From Piper betle (Eukaryota > Streptophyta > Magnoliopsida > Piperales > Piperaceae): 64,000 nucleotides of DNA. Positions 27,781 through 43,385 of the stretch are shown here, in pieces. Position 1 is the first letter of the stretch. Each line of letters begins with the position of its first letter. Location of the stretch: NCBI GenBank assembly GCA_033002965.1, contig JAURVB010012326.1, forward strand, positions 186,001-250,000. The letters are read 5' to 3'. The notes below the pieces were generated by a model. It was not told the origin of the DNA. It searched no databases and saw nothing but the letters and a program-made list of their open reading frames with translations. The position numbers and the translations under genes are program-made.

Positions 27781-28892
27781 GGACGCAGCCCGCCGCCGCT
27801 GGCCGAACCGGAGGCTGGGCGGCTGGACGCTCCTCCACTCCCAGCACCTCCTCATCTACTACGTCTTCTCCGCTCACAGACTCAGCACCAAAGCTTGGGG
27901 AGGACTTTGACGGTTCGTAGAAACGAGTCACCCGTCCTCCCAACTCGGTCGAGTCGAGTAGAATTCATATTATATATTTTTAAAATTAAAATTAAATTTA
28001 TCTTAATTTATTTTCATTAATTTTTTTAAAAAAATATGACTACGTGATTTGAATAAGCATGCTAAATTTAACTTGTTTTATTTCATCAAATTCATGAGTT
28101 GGCTCTAATTAATCAACCACTTAATTAATGTATGACTAAATTTTATTTAGAGAATTGAAATATTTTAACTTGAGTAAAACCTTACATAAGCATTAAACAA
28201 ATTATTATGAAGCCAAAATCTTTCGGTGCATTTTCTTTTTTATTTGAAAATAAAAACTTGAGTAAATTGCCAGAATTTAACTTTTCAGGTGAAATATTAA
28301 AATAAGAATCAAATTGAATAAGTACACCCAAAAAATATCTTCACCATAAGTGAACTTCCATAATTGGACTTTTATAAAAATGAGGAGAATATTTAGGGCT
28401 AGGTGTTTGTTACAGTAAGTATTAGAACAAACTTGTTGTCATGCTTATATACTTAATTTAAATCTCTTTAATTAAAAAAATTAATTTAATTATAACAATT
28501 AAAATTTTAAATATTCCCAATTAAAAAAAAATAAACCAATCAAATAAATAGTACAACGAGTTTATTGTTAGCTAACATTTAGACATGCAGTCATCAGCCC
28601 TTAGTTACCATGAATAATTGACCAAAAACATTTTTTTTTCAAGTTTTAATAATTGGCCAAAAACATCCAGGTCATGATTTATTTACTTGCGAAAAAATTC
28701 CCAGATTGATGTACATCACTATTTGGCCTCTAATAAGAGAAGAAATCACGAGCTCTAGCTTCACTGCAGCTCCTTGTATGGTCGTGTATTCAAGGTCGTA
28801 CTTGCGAGAATGCAAATACATAAAAAAAGAAAACAAAAACCAGATTATTGAAGCATTCACCATCTGGAGATGAGATGCTGTTATTTTCATTT
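27781..28892. other. Spacer between PCO start and the NAD(P)-binding gene
   Basis: Positions 27781-27950 are GC-rich and probably hold the PCO leader and promoter. From 27960 onward the DNA is AT-rich and I see no gene. Confidence 0.5.
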
Positions 28893-30697
28893 TCATTTTT
28901 GCTGGCTATAGCGCAATATGCCATAGACATCCACAGTGCCCGGCGGAAAGACAGGGTCTGTAGCTGCTCTGACGGCCACTTTTGCGACAGAAGTCACACT
29001 TACAGGAGAAATAAATAGTGGACCAACAAGGGGAATCCGAGACAGGGACTTTGCGCGTTGAAGAGCCTGCATCAATTCCAGAGAATAGTTCAACATACAC
29101 ATCCAAAAGAAGTTCTAGGTGTAAACTGTAAACGCACGATAAATTCCCAAGAATATATATGTTCTTAACCCTCAACTTCGAGTAAAACAACGATATTTTC
29201 ACATTCACTGCTTCCAAATTATTCAAAGTACATACCTGACTTCATAGAATATAGGATAAACATAATTGCTTACCATTTCCAAGGGAGCCCCAATTACACT
29301 CAAAGGCAATTTGACACTCCCAACTTGGCGAGTCCCATGAATGAAACCAGGCTTTAAAATCACCCCTGAAATATAATGTAGAAACACTCAAACAAGAAGG
29401 TAGCATCAGAGTTATGGCATAAATAAAATGAGTTCACAGAACCAACATGGAAGGTTATTATGAGTAAGCAAAATATTACCAGACTCGGTTGGAATTTACA
29501 TGCACATTGTCTGTTTAGGATAGAAACTAACCAAAGAATTCATCATTCTTTCAAAATCCTTACCGAACAAGGTCAGGGAACAAATCATCCCATGGCAAGC
29601 TATATGAAATCAAAGTAAACATCCCATCCACATGTACACAAGACAGCACAACCAACGAATTCACAAACTCATTAACTTGGCTCACTTCTCCTAGAATGCC
29701 CAATTTTCCACCTCGATCACCATGGAGGCTGTTATATCAACCCTGGAAAGTCTCTTCAAATTGTACAAGTGAAGGATATTTTATACTAAGTTCAAAAAAA
29801 AACACAAATCATCCAATCGGTTGCATGCAGGTTGTTTACGATCAAATGGCTCACAATAGGTGGAAACTCAAAAGTCATTACCCAATGAATATCATGACAC
29901 GTAATCACTATGCAGCTGAAAGAAGGTATCTATGCAAGCAGCATGAATGCCAGCAATGGGTTGCACGTGAGCTTTATACACAAGCACCACTTTTTCTTAT
30001 AATATATCAATAACAATATGTAGCAAAGAAAGAGTCGAGAGGCAAAACCTCCGTATGGAAATTTTGACAGTAACTCTACTTCAGCAGCTTTCTGCAGATC
30101 AGGAAGAAAATAATTATAATGAGATTACCATTTAAAAAATCAAAAGACTTATATATCTTCCTAGAATTGACAACTGATATAAAATAATGTCCATAACAAC
30201 TTCATGACAATCTTCATACAACACATATGCTGATATATAACAACAATATGAGCTTAGACACAATAACCACCACAACATTTATGATTACCATTTAAAAAAG
30301 CAGGAGACTAATATATCTTCCTAGAATTGACAACTGATATAAAATAATGTCCATTACAACTTCATGATAATCTTCATACAACACATGCTGATATGTAGCA
30401 ACAATATGAGCTTAGACACTATAACCACCACAACATTTATCATGCATGTATAAATTCATATAACAAACAGGCACATTCCTCAACAAATTACCTTCCCCTC
30501 ATAATAACCCTGCAACAAGTAATTCACAACACCAAAATCAGCCGCTGAAATATATGCAAATCTCTTGACACCTGGAAAAGGAATATAAAATGAAAATAAC
30601 GAGACATATAAAATGAAATCCCTTCCATCATTTATTCATACACTACAAGGAAAATTCATAAAATTGTGCCACAATAATGATTAAATAGAAATAATTA

Positions 30698-30729
<32 letters not shown>

Positions 30730-33557
30730 CGGCTGGAAGTTAGTCAGACAGCTTTTTGTGCCAACTATTAGCCTTGGACTTATAAGAAATTTTGCATAGC
30801 TCACAACTTGCAATGAACAATATGACCCAACCTTTCTCAGATGCAGCTCTAATGGCATTTACATTTGCAGTCCCATTGATTTTGTACATGTAAGAATTTG
30901 AGCCGAACCCTCCAACGCATGATATCTGAATCATACAAGAATCTAAAAACATGTCAGTTACAGCAGAAACATTCTGAATCCTTTTTCCCGTTTTATATTT
31001 TCTTCTTCTTATTCATCTCATCAAGCTAATCCCAAATAATTGTTAACCATTTTATAAATTTTAAATACTGGCATTAAAACCAAATTCCAATGTGCCAAAA
31101 CCTTTATTGAGAATAACCATGAAATCAGTCACTCTAAACTTAGCTATAGCATTCATTTCAGGAATCAAACATTTCATGCCCGGCATTCTTTATTTGTTAA
31201 CTAATATACCATATGTTTGCTTTCTAAAACATTAATTTCTATACTCACAGCATTGAAGAATGTCATACTCATGCCTATACATAGTACATAAAAAGCACAA
31301 TCATAAATTGGCATGCATAGCTAACGTATTATATGTCATAAATTTGAGGTGGTCTAATCACTTACCTTAAGAAGTTCAGGCTGTTAAAAAAATGGAACCA
31401 TTACAGTTTATTTCAATGCTCACATACACTTACAAACAATTTTGCCATGTAAGCTGTAGCACATAGACAAATATATGGAAATAAACACGAGGCAAATATC
31501 TTCCTCCAGGCATTACACATTTCATAGAATTTCATCCCGTGCCCATTGGTTTACCATATCAAGTAAGATGTTTTACCTAGTTGCCCTGAAAGCTCAAGCT
31601 GTTAAGAGAGGGAACCATATTTCATTTACTTTCACATAAGAGTGGTTCATGTTCCATATCATTAAACGATATTACTAGCAGCATTCAGGATTTGCAAATA
31701 CACACATACCACTGAAGTAACTCCTTCCAAAGCTTCTTTCCACGTATCTTCAGACAAAAGGTTTCCTGCAAAAAATAGGATGAAAACCAAACTTAAACAG
31801 ATGTAAACCTTCACTATTATAAAAGGCCAAAGTAGAAAACAAGACTAAGGTTAAACTGAAATTAAATCTTTGAAGAAACATGATCCACTATAGAGAACAT
31901 TCACTTATGTACAACAAGAAACAGAGAAATTGATGGAAGAAGTATTTATACCTTGATGCCAAAGAACTCTGTTTGTCCATGAATCTTGAATATTTGGCTT
32001 TCCGGACCTAATTTAACAGTTACATTTACATTATAAGCTTTATACACTGTACAGGCAATGAAATAAGGACTCATGATACTCTCAGCAAAGCATGACCCAA
32101 ATGCTAAAATTATCAAATCAAATACAATTAGTTAAGAACAACAAATTTTCAAGAGGAACCACTGCAGTCATACAGAAAAGCTAGAATGCACACTAAGAAA
32201 AAGCAAATTTTATTCCTAGTAGGCCAGGAGGCAAATATGAAAGCAGACCAACTCGTTTGATACAAAATGCATTCTGAAGGACATACAGGAATTTTGTAGC
32301 AGTCAACAGATCACAAAAGAACACTCAAAACTTCATTTCTTTTAAAAAAAAAAAACTGATACCTGCTGAGACTTGCAACAGATATACCCCGTTCCAATGC
32401 TTCTTTACATACATGAGAGCCTACAAAACCATTGCCTCCCAAAACTAGCAACTGGAAGAAAAAAATGCATATCAAGAAAACAGGATTGGAAGCATCTCAT
32501 AGTAGTTAACAATAAGGGGCCTTCATCATTGCCATCTACTTTTACACCTTTTCTGACAGCGGAGGCAGCACGTTAACTGTCTCTGCTTCTTCAACCTTGA
32601 AGGGCTCATCCACTTTATTAGAATGTGTTGACAGCAGCCTCCCCATAATTGAGGCACTAGTCATACTGTTTTCATGAACGACAGGTAAAAAGAGTTAAGT
32701 TATTGAGACAAGGTTCAGCTCCTTTGCAAAGTGGTAAAACGAACTGTATAATCTGCAAACAATTATATTCTAACCCTTTCAGCAGGCATGTCCAGATGTC
32801 TAGTAAATATAAAAACGCTGACTTCCAAGCAAGGAAGCTTCTAAGAAATAACACTTACGAATATGAGCTTTATCCCGACGATGATGATCATTTCATATGC
32901 AAGGAATATGTGAATCAATTCATACGTTTGGAAAAGAGAAGCAGTCTGATTAAATGAACTATTCATAAGTTTGATAACAATTTTCAATTGCCAAAAAAAA
33001 AAGAGCTAGAACAGAAACAAAGCAGCAGAGAGACGATAAACAATATTTTGATTCATAATCAATTATCCTTATATGACACATCTACATAGTAATTAACATG
33101 TGATAGGCTCATAGTCCGTCCTCAAAATCTGAAAGACAATTAGGAATCCAAAAATTATTTCTACCTCATCACAGCCCACCAAAAACAACAAAAAGAAAAA
33201 AGAAAGAGCGAGTTACTTTCGCCACACTCAACATGGTAAGAGACAGTTATTAACACAATCTGAAAGCCATTGAATCATTGTACTCGTTACTTGAGAAGAA
33301 TGCATCTTCAGACCATCCAAATTTCAAACATCAAGCCATATACAACACTACTCACAATCATTCAAACAAAACGAAAACAGCATTTTTGTTACATTTCCCC
33401 TACCACGTATTAAGTGAATTCTTTTCTCACTACATTCCTTTCAGAAAATAGCACCGACGAGATGAAGCAACAAAGAACGGTAAACACATGAAGAAAAAAA
33501 AACTTGCCGCAATTTAGGGAGGGCCGAAGCCGAGCTCAGAAAGCGGGCAATCGCCAT
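28893..33557 (-). CDS. Mitochondrial NAD(P)-binding Rossmann protein (NDUFA9-like, At5g15910 type)
   Basis: This is an atypical short-chain dehydrogenase/NmrA-like protein related to plant uncharacterised proteins and complex I NDUFA9. Exons in transcript order are 33508-33557, 32548-32665, 32363-32451, 31952-32007, 31710-31765, 30832-30925, 30492-30571, 30049-30091, 29274-29365 and 28893-29066. They join in phase to about 283 residues. The N-terminus MAIARFLSSASALPKLR has the Arg/Ser/Ala character of a mitochondrial presequence. The nucleotide-binding motif LLVLGGNGFVGSHVC follows at about residue 57. Further family strings are CVGGFGSNSYMYKINGTANV, RFAYISAADFG, LKPGFIHGTRQVGS and VPFPPG-like VFPPGTVDVYGILRYS at the end. 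Exon 1 only joins in frame if its donor is GC (GCAAGT at 33507-33502); the nearby GT donor gives the wrong phase. Substrate is unknown. Confidence 0.9.
30123..30442. repeat. Tandem duplication (about 160 bp x 2) inside an intron
   Basis: Two nearly identical copies, about 30123-30282 and 30283-30442, both start GATTACCATTTAAAAAA and both contain ATATATCTTCCTAGAATTGA. They lie in the intron between exons 30049-30091 and 30492-30571 of the NAD(P)-binding gene. Few mismatches suggest a recent duplication. Confidence 0.9.
30702..30727. repeat. (GAAA)n microsatellite
   Basis: About six AAGA/GAAA units lie in an intron of the NAD(P)-binding gene. Confidence 0.85.
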
Positions 33558-34516
33558 ACCAAAACAACAGCACAACCAGGAACCCCACCACTCCGAGCTT
33601 GGGAGGAATGGAGGATATCGAGTTTTGGTCGGGATATGGAAGAAAGAAGGAGAGAATGGGGAAGAAATGGGACGAGTCCCGAAGTTCGGGAACGAAGCGG
33701 CTGTTGAGGGCTCTCTACTGCTGCGGGTTCGGCGTGCGCGGTGCGCCTATTTGCCACGTCCTCACCATTCTCTCAAAAGTACGTGGATATCGCCACGTCC
33801 AAAAATCACTACCGTCCGCGTCCGCGCTATATATAAATCGCTGACCATGGATACTTTTGTGTGTACTAAAACAGTCTCTATATAAAAACATGGACATTTG
33901 AAAACATGTCCACGGACGTCCATGGTGTCTGCGTACGCGTCCACACAGCTTGTGAAAGTCAAAATTAAAATAATTTCTTCTGGTCTAATACTTTTTTCTA
34001 AACTAAGGTATAATTAATGTTCATGTGCTTTATATTATTTTGAATAATGTGATTGACTAAATTGTATAGATATGTTTAATTTTATTATAATTCATAAGTG
34101 TGTATAAATAAATAAAAAATATTTTTGCGTCAAGATTTATATTTTATTTTTGTATGATTATGAATATTTTGTTGATTTATCAATCTGAGTTAGAAATTAG
34201 GAGGGTGCAGTGAGAGAAAAGGGGTGTGCATCCAGGTTAACGTATAAAAATTTGAAAATATATAAATTAGATCCGTATAAAGCAAATTAGTAAATTTTTA
34301 TTCATGTAAAATACATCCTTTTATTTATTTATTTTTTAGCTTGAATTTTTTTAATTTATGTTAATTTTATCATTTTATGAAATGTTCGTATTTATGCCCA
34401 TGTCCGTCCCCTTTTGCAAAAGAATTTGTCTACAGATACGGGTAGCATTCCATGAACCAGTACGCACACCGAGCAAAGCAAACCAAATAGCTGAAGCAAT
34501 AGGGCAACATATTTAG
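33558..34516. other. Leader/promoter of the NAD(P)-binding gene and AT-rich spacer
   Basis: Positions 33558-33840 are GC-richer and probably contain the leader and promoter of the minus-strand gene. Overlapping open frames on both strands here do not resemble proteins. From 33960 the DNA is AT-rich. Confidence 0.45.
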
Positions 34517-34639
<123 letters not shown>

Positions 34640-35003
34640 ATTACTATCAACAGAACATGTTATATTTGTATACATGTCTTTCATTTGTGCTGATCTAGAT
34701 TTATGAAAAGGGACATTGATCTTCACATGGGCATGCATGTTGCAAATGTTAAGTTAGACTCTTTCTGCTACGTCTTTCATCCTAAATATTGTGTTGCAGA
34801 TCCACGTCTAAGCCATTTTTTGGTACAATGCCAAACACATCTTAATTACCAATAAAAGCGATAATTCATTTATACTATAGAAACTTCACATCTGCGTCTA
34901 AAACAAAAAAATCCTCTATAGGCTAACTACTTAGAAAACCTACTCCATAAACCTAAATAAAAATGCACTACTCAATAAACTAAAAAAACTCATTTCTCAC
35001 AAT

Positions 35004-37590
35004 CTAGTGATCTATAGACGCTTGCTCATAATCTATGTAAACAGGAAATGAAACCCAGGAGTAATCCTCCTTCTGTCCAACGGTGATTGTGTGCTGCCCG
35101 GATGGAAGCACTATGTAGGCAGACTTGGTTACCACATTGAAACCCTTGCAGACATTCAATGAAAACCTTGCCGTAGTGCTATTGCCAGCGTGCACAAACA
35201 CCTTCTTGAAATCAACCACTTGCTTCAATGGTGCATCCAACAAATCAGAGGGGGATGAGTACACTATCAAAGTATGCGACCCATCTCTTCCCCCGACGTT
35301 CTTCACTTCAACCTCGAAATCAATGGTGGAGTTGCACTGCAGGTCGTCGACATGAACCGAAGGGCATGATCTAACCACAGATACGTCGGAGACGTTTAAA
35401 TGCTTGCAATGCTGTAGAGGACCCAACTTGGTGGTGAAGAATCTTGTCGAAGATGTAAGCTCCAAAGTGAAGTTGGTGTAGCTCAGACCATGGCCGAATG
35501 GATAGAGGACTTTGCCATTGAAGAATTTGTATGTTCTTCCTGGGTATTTTAACTCTTCAACTGGCCTCAACTGCATGGATGTCATGGGAAGCTTTTCGAT
35601 ATAGTTGTTGTAGTACCATGTAATAGGCAATTTCCCACCTACAAAAATAAAAAAGTTTGACTCACAATGGAAACACAAACTATGATCTAGCATGCAATTT
35701 TGATCTCCTAAAAAATGTTCTCTAAATCCAATATGATATGGTAAATAGGTATTGGGAAAACGCTAACATTATATGAAACAGAGCAGAACTTACTAGGATT
35801 AGTGTGACCAAAAATGACATCTGCAATGGCTTGGCCTCCTTCAGAACCTGGGAATCCTGCCCAAACAATGGCAGAAATCTTGGGGTTCTTTTGTGCAAAT
35901 GAAACATCGACACCACCGGCGGTAAGCAAGACAAGAACAACTGGTTTAGTGGCAGCAGCAGCAACTTGAGTGATGAGCTCTTTTTGATAGCCGGGGAGGT
36001 TAAGGTCGATCCTATCCAGGCTCTCTGCTTCAATGGACAAGTCTGTGCCGGCCAATATAATTGTGGCATCGGCGTGCTTCCCTGCTATTACTGCTGGGTA
36101 AATAAGGGTATCGTTCTTGCAGGCCATTTCCCCACATCCCTCTCTGTGCATCACCTTGGCATACTTCGAGAATGCATCAAGAGGAGTGACATAACGGCAT
36201 GGAATACCTACATTACATAAGAAAGAAGCGTATGATTGTAGTTATCAAATGATGTTTAAGAAAATGGAAGATGATTCACAATTAGATCAGACTGTGATCA
36301 TATAATTTACCAGCATAGTTTCCAATCATGGCTTTGCTTGCATTGGCATGAGGTCCGACGAGTGCAATCTTCTCTATGTCTGCATGCTTGAGAGGTAATG
36401 TGGAGTTGAGGTTCTTGAGGAGGACAATTCCTTCTCTTGCAGCATCAAGTGCAAGCTCGGTGTGCTGTTTACTGCAAACGTCCTTCTTTCCAAGGTTATC
36501 ATACTTGCCAGGGCTCCCATCAAAGATCCCAAGTCTCATGAGAACAACATAGAGATTAACCAATGCCTTGTCCACCTCTTTCTCTTGGACTCTGCTCTTC
36601 TGAATTGCAGGAAGAGTATATTTTGTGTAATATTGTCCACAATCCAAGTCCATACCTGAAAGCAGATTAACCAGACAATGAGTTAGAGCATATTAATATT
36701 GTATTTAGAGGTTAATAAAATCTTTACCAGCTCGGAGAACTTGTGCAACGGCGTCTTCTGGCTCATCATGTAGCCATTTATGACCATGGTGCATGACTTC
36801 AATTGAGTCACAATCTGATACAATATATCTGCACAAAGAAATTTTACTTTTAATTATTATGAATGCATGATGTATAGAAATTCACATGAACACTTTTGAA
36901 TTACCCATTGAGGCCCCATTCATCTCTTATGGTTTGACCCAGTAGCCTTGGATCAGCACAAGCAGGGATGCCATTAACCTTGTTGTATGAGCACATGACA
37001 CTGCTCACATCTCCATCCTTTACACACATCTCAAATGGCTTAAGGAAGGTCTCCACCATGTCTTGCTCACCTGTCTGTTTGATTGATTTGATATATCAGA
37101 TGATGATATCAGTTAAACAGAAATTGCTCAAGATAACATTAATATATATTAAAACGCAGTTTTTGGTGCATATGTACATGGTTATTACCCTTGCATCAAA
37201 GTGGTATCTATCAACACCCAGCCATTCATCCACATCATAAGCTGCATAATGTTTGCAACAAGAAGAGACCTTAAGTGGTCTTGATTTCTTATCCTCTACA
37301 TGTTCATAACCTTCAACATCTTGAAGCCCCCTCACATAGTTGACAGCATATCTCCCTGTGAGATAAGGGTCTTCTCCAGGTGTCTCTGTGATTCTTCCCC
37401 ATCTGGGGTCTCTTATCACATTAATATTAGGACTCCAGAATGTCAATCCCGCAATTCCCAAATTGTACATGGCTCTTGCTTCGGTAGAAACAGCCTATAA
37501 TAACAAAATGAACCAATGATCATGAAGTAAGATAAAATTAAGAACTTCACACAGACAAATTAGATGAAAATTGCTTATTGAGAATCAAGG

Positions 37591-37632
<42 letters not shown>

Positions 37633-38500
37633 TCAATCGTCTATCATACGCTCTAACGCTAGTATCATAAGCAAAACATACAATTACGTCAACAAATTAA
37701 GCGAGAAAATAAGTAAGAGTAAAAATGTTGTAGTAACTGGCAACTTATACATAATCCATGGAAGACCAATGATATCATTTATGCTTTGGATGAGAAAATA
37801 GTTAAAACTGTATCAACGTACCAGTGCATGATAAGACACAAACATAGACTAAGACCATGCATCAAGAATAATAAGGTTTAAATCCGTAGTATATAATGTA
37901 ATTAGTTGATGAAAAAAATTAAAAGTTGGCTATGTTTACTATACCTGGCCAATGGTTTTCCACAAGGATTCGTTAAAGGCAGCGGCGGTAAGAATTGGCA
38001 CCGGAAAGTTGGTTGCTGCGCCGACGATGCTTTTGTTGAATTTAGTAGCATGCCCAACGTCGGAGACGCCATGAAGAGCCTCCGACCACCACTTATACGG
38101 CGGCAGACCCAACCTCTTCACTCCGTAGGCAACGTCACCGAGCTGCACCACCTTCTCTTCAACCGTCATCCTCTTTACTAGATCCTTGGCCCTTTGCTCA
38201 TAAGAGAGCTCCTTGTTGCAGAACTGAAAGTTCTTTACGTGGAATCCCTGGTCAGCCATCCGTGCCGGATCGCAGACGTACGTATTACGATGGTCTGCAT
38301 GAGGTCCATGGGAATGAGAAGGGGATGAGGCATGGGAATGAGAAGGGGATGGGGCATGGGATAGGTGTAGGGGATGGAGAATGGGAAGGTGCAGGGAAAG
38401 GCGAAGGAGAATGGGAAGGAGGAGCAAGTTCAACGACTCTTCCATGGCAAAGAGAGGAGAATGCGAGTAGAAGGAGAAGGAAGAGATTGATGGAAGCCAT
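35004..38500 (-). CDS. BXL: GH3 beta-D-xylosidase/alpha-L-arabinofuranosidase, frame break in exon 1
   Basis: This is a secreted cell-wall enzyme that trims xylose/arabinose from hemicellulose. Exons in transcript order are 37945-38500, 37189-37494, 36905-37074, 36728-36828, 36311-36655, 35794-36207 and 35004-35638. Motifs: [55 protein letters not shown] (catalytic Asp), GLDLDCG-like [34 protein letters not shown] and a C-terminal Fn3-like domain. The N-terminus [20 protein letters not shown] is a clear signal peptide, followed by a Pro/Ser/His-rich stretch. The signal peptide and the mature protein are in different frames: exon 1 is 556 bp, one base too many for the phase-0 junction. The break lies between 38285 and 38445. 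The Pro/Ser pattern is best continued by dropping one base near 38360-38366. The junction 37189/37074 gives ARTGEQD where ARVTEQD is usual, so that boundary is less sure. Confidence 0.93.
37592..37628. repeat. (AT)n microsatellite
   Basis: About 18 AT units lie in the first intron of the beta-xylosidase gene. They are likely length-polymorphic. Confidence 0.95.
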
Positions 38501-39827
38501 GCTAGAGAAATTTTACGTAAAAAAATGATGGATTTTGTTTGTGATGATGGGTTTTTATAGTTAATGAGTTGGCAGCAGATGAGATTAAAAAAGGTGTTTA
38601 TCCAAAATTTTATGTAATCCCAATTAGTTAACCGTAACTAGCAGTAATTAAAATGGATAAATATTGTATATATATACAGTTAGTAAACCTTATCTATTGG
38701 ACGCCAATCACCAAAATATCCTACTGATCAGCAAATTCGATATCCGATAACAACTATAATATATATTGATCAATCAGTATAGAAGTCACATTTTTTACAG
38801 GAGTACCATACAAACGATGCGTATTTACGTAGTTATGACTTATGTGCTGGAAAGATCGATCTTCTTCTTCTTGTTACACCAGATAAACGAAATGATCAAC
38901 AAAAAAATCTTTGACAATTGATCATGGAAATCTTATCGTGATTACACATTCGTCATATGATGATATTGTATTGGTCTGCTTGATCTTTGACATAGCAGAA
39001 TGATCTTGGGGGTAGATATATAGTTACAACTGGGCTTAGAAAAACCATGGTTTTCTTCATGAATGAACAATTGTTTCATACTGTATCTTACTGATATATA
39101 TATATATAAGCGACGCTGATCACCAATTCGGTGCACTCATATCAGGAGGACAATGACCCATATCTGCCAGAGATCGTATATGTCGATCATGAATTCTAAT
39201 TTCTGGGCACCAACGTACAGGACGATTGATTGTTGAGAGATGAGGTAGATTAAGTCTCTACGCAACCAAAATTTGCATAGGAGGCATGTTTTTGTGGCCC
39301 AATGTGGTCCTCCGTCTTAACTAACCAGCTTCTAATTACGTGTGTCTTCTTCCTAGAGTCACGCGTTTGTTGTATATGCTTCTTTCAAGGACACCTAAGT
39401 ACTGACTCATTCGTTGATTAACATTAATACCGTAAGAAATTCATAAACCTTGCATTGAATGGTAGGTGCGAATTATTCAACGAAGATGTAAGATCCCCCG
39501 AATAATTATTCTCATAGTCATATCCAAATCATCTAATCTAATATGTTAGTAAGAATGTGCTTATAACTTTTTAACTTTGGTTAATTAACCCCTTAAAAAA
39601 ATTATTAGAGGTCGGGCTCTAATTAATAGTATCAAAAGCCAATCCGAGATATGGATGATGAAGTACTATGCATAAATTACGCTTGTGAGTCATAAAAAAG
39701 TTTTAAATGACATATTTTCCTTAAAATGACACGTAAAATCCTTAGCTAATTATTTTAACTTTTAATGAAAGTATATGACGGTACTATGCATGGCTTTTTA
39801 TATTGTTCATGCCACGTACTATTATTA
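38501..39827. other. Upstream region of the beta-xylosidase gene
   Basis: This is AT-rich intergenic DNA holding the minus-strand promoter of the beta-xylosidase. No gene is supported. A 10-bp target duplication of the element at 39828 begins at 39818. Confidence 0.5.
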
Positions 39828-40356
39828 AGGGTGTAAACAAACCAAACTTACTCGCAAGCATTTTATGTTTAGCTTGATTTAGTTTAAACTCATGCTTGTT
39901 AATTTTTTGCTCGAAAAAATAATCAGATCGAAATTGATAGCTCGTTAAACAACGAACAGAGTTTGAAATGAGGAGTGTTCAGCTCAGCTTAGTTCGAAAC
40001 TCGAGTTCGATGTGTTCAAACTCAAAGAAATATTCACCTCGACTCGACTTGTCAATACTATTGAGGTTACATTAAACTTATATAGTGTTCGAAAGAAAAT
40101 TTTGATCCTATATAAATCGAGTACGAGCCAAGTACAAATATTCGCTCGGCTTATGGTTGACTTGAGCTCAGCTCGAAAATATAGGGAGCCAAACTCGAGC
40201 CAAAGCCCAAACACCATAAATTTTGAACGAGCTCGACTCAACTCATAATACATCAAAACTCGCCAAATACTCAAACAAGCTCAAACTTGCTTTCCAAAAA
40301 TCAAATCTAATTCAAAAATATCCTTGTTCAGCTTAGTTCGACTCGTTTACACCATA
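39828..40356. mobile_element. TIR element (GGTGTAAAC family) with 10-bp target duplication
   Basis: The element starts AGGGTGTAAAC and ends GTTTACACCATA, giving inverted termini around GGTGTAAAC. Identical 10-bp direct repeats ACTATTATTA flank it (39818-39827 and 40357-40366). The interior is full of GCTCGAGCTC-like words and short direct and inverted repeats. The 9-10 bp duplication fits a Mutator-like non-autonomous element. A diverged relative lies at 62325-63117. No transposase is seen. Confidence 0.75.
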
Positions 40357-40635
40357 ACTATTATTACGTTAGGATTGAATTCTAAAAAATACAGAAAATG
40401 TTCATCACTTGCATGGTTATGGAGATGATTTCTATAGATTTTTTTTTGCAAGGTAAGATTAATTTTCTTCTCCGTCTTTTTTAAAAGTAAGCGGTATAGT
40501 TTAATGAATCACATCTTGCAAAACCTACCAAAATCTTGCAATACCAAATGTGAAATATGACATTGGCGTGCTTATTAATCTTGAAGGACTTTGTTCTAGT
40601 CAAAACATTTACATATTTCCATCTCTCCTTCAAAC

Positions 40636-40660
40636 ATATGTATATGTATATATAGATATA
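40636..40660 (+). promoter_or_regulatory. Putative TATA region of the cytokinin dehydrogenase gene
   Basis: A TATATGTATATATAGATATA stretch lies about 65-90 bp upstream of the CKX start codon, at a plausible distance for a plant TATA box with a short leader. Position-based inference. Confidence 0.45.
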
Positions 40661-40723
40661 GTGATCTCTCAACCTAAGCAATCCAACAACCAAATTTCCT
40701 ACATTGTAAACAGATAGTTCATC

Positions 40724-42937
<2,214 letters not shown>

Positions 42938-43385
42938 CTTTATGTATCCATAGCTGTAAAATGCCATATATGGATTATTTGGAAGAATTAACTCTACCAA
43001 AATTAAATGTTTGAGGCATTTATCATAAGAATTCAAGCGCACGAGTCCAATATGAAGCACATATTTTTTATTCTTACCAAGTCTGCGCTGATTTTCTTGG
43101 TACAATACGATATACCAAGGGCATCCTAAATGGGAATGGAGTTGACGTATTCGCCAACACAAGCAACTGTCACGCAAAGCGTTACGCTACAGATCACCCC
43201 AAAGTCTTCCCTTTGGCCACAATGGTTACAACATAACCATGGTATGGTATCAGAAACTGATGTATATATACAATCAGATTTGTTTCATATTTTATGAGTG
43301 GCAAACACTAAATGCCCAACAAATTCAAACGCGATAATGTGTTGAACACTTAAAAAATGCAAGTTGCAAAGTTCTTTGGTATTAA
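42938..43385. other. 3' flank of CKX
   Basis: Convergent 3' ends: CKX (+) ends at 42937 and a minus-strand coding stretch ends at 43386. No gene is seen between them. Confidence 0.5.

Noticed and set aside
27725..27943. Alternative upstream start frame for PCO
   Set aside because: It ends at a TGA before the conserved LYELC segment and has a low-complexity Val/Ala tail. The family N-terminus is in the frame of ATG 27780.
33536..33962. Several 60-86-codon frames on both strands
   Set aside because: They overlap one another and the leader of the NAD(P)-binding gene, and none resembles a protein.
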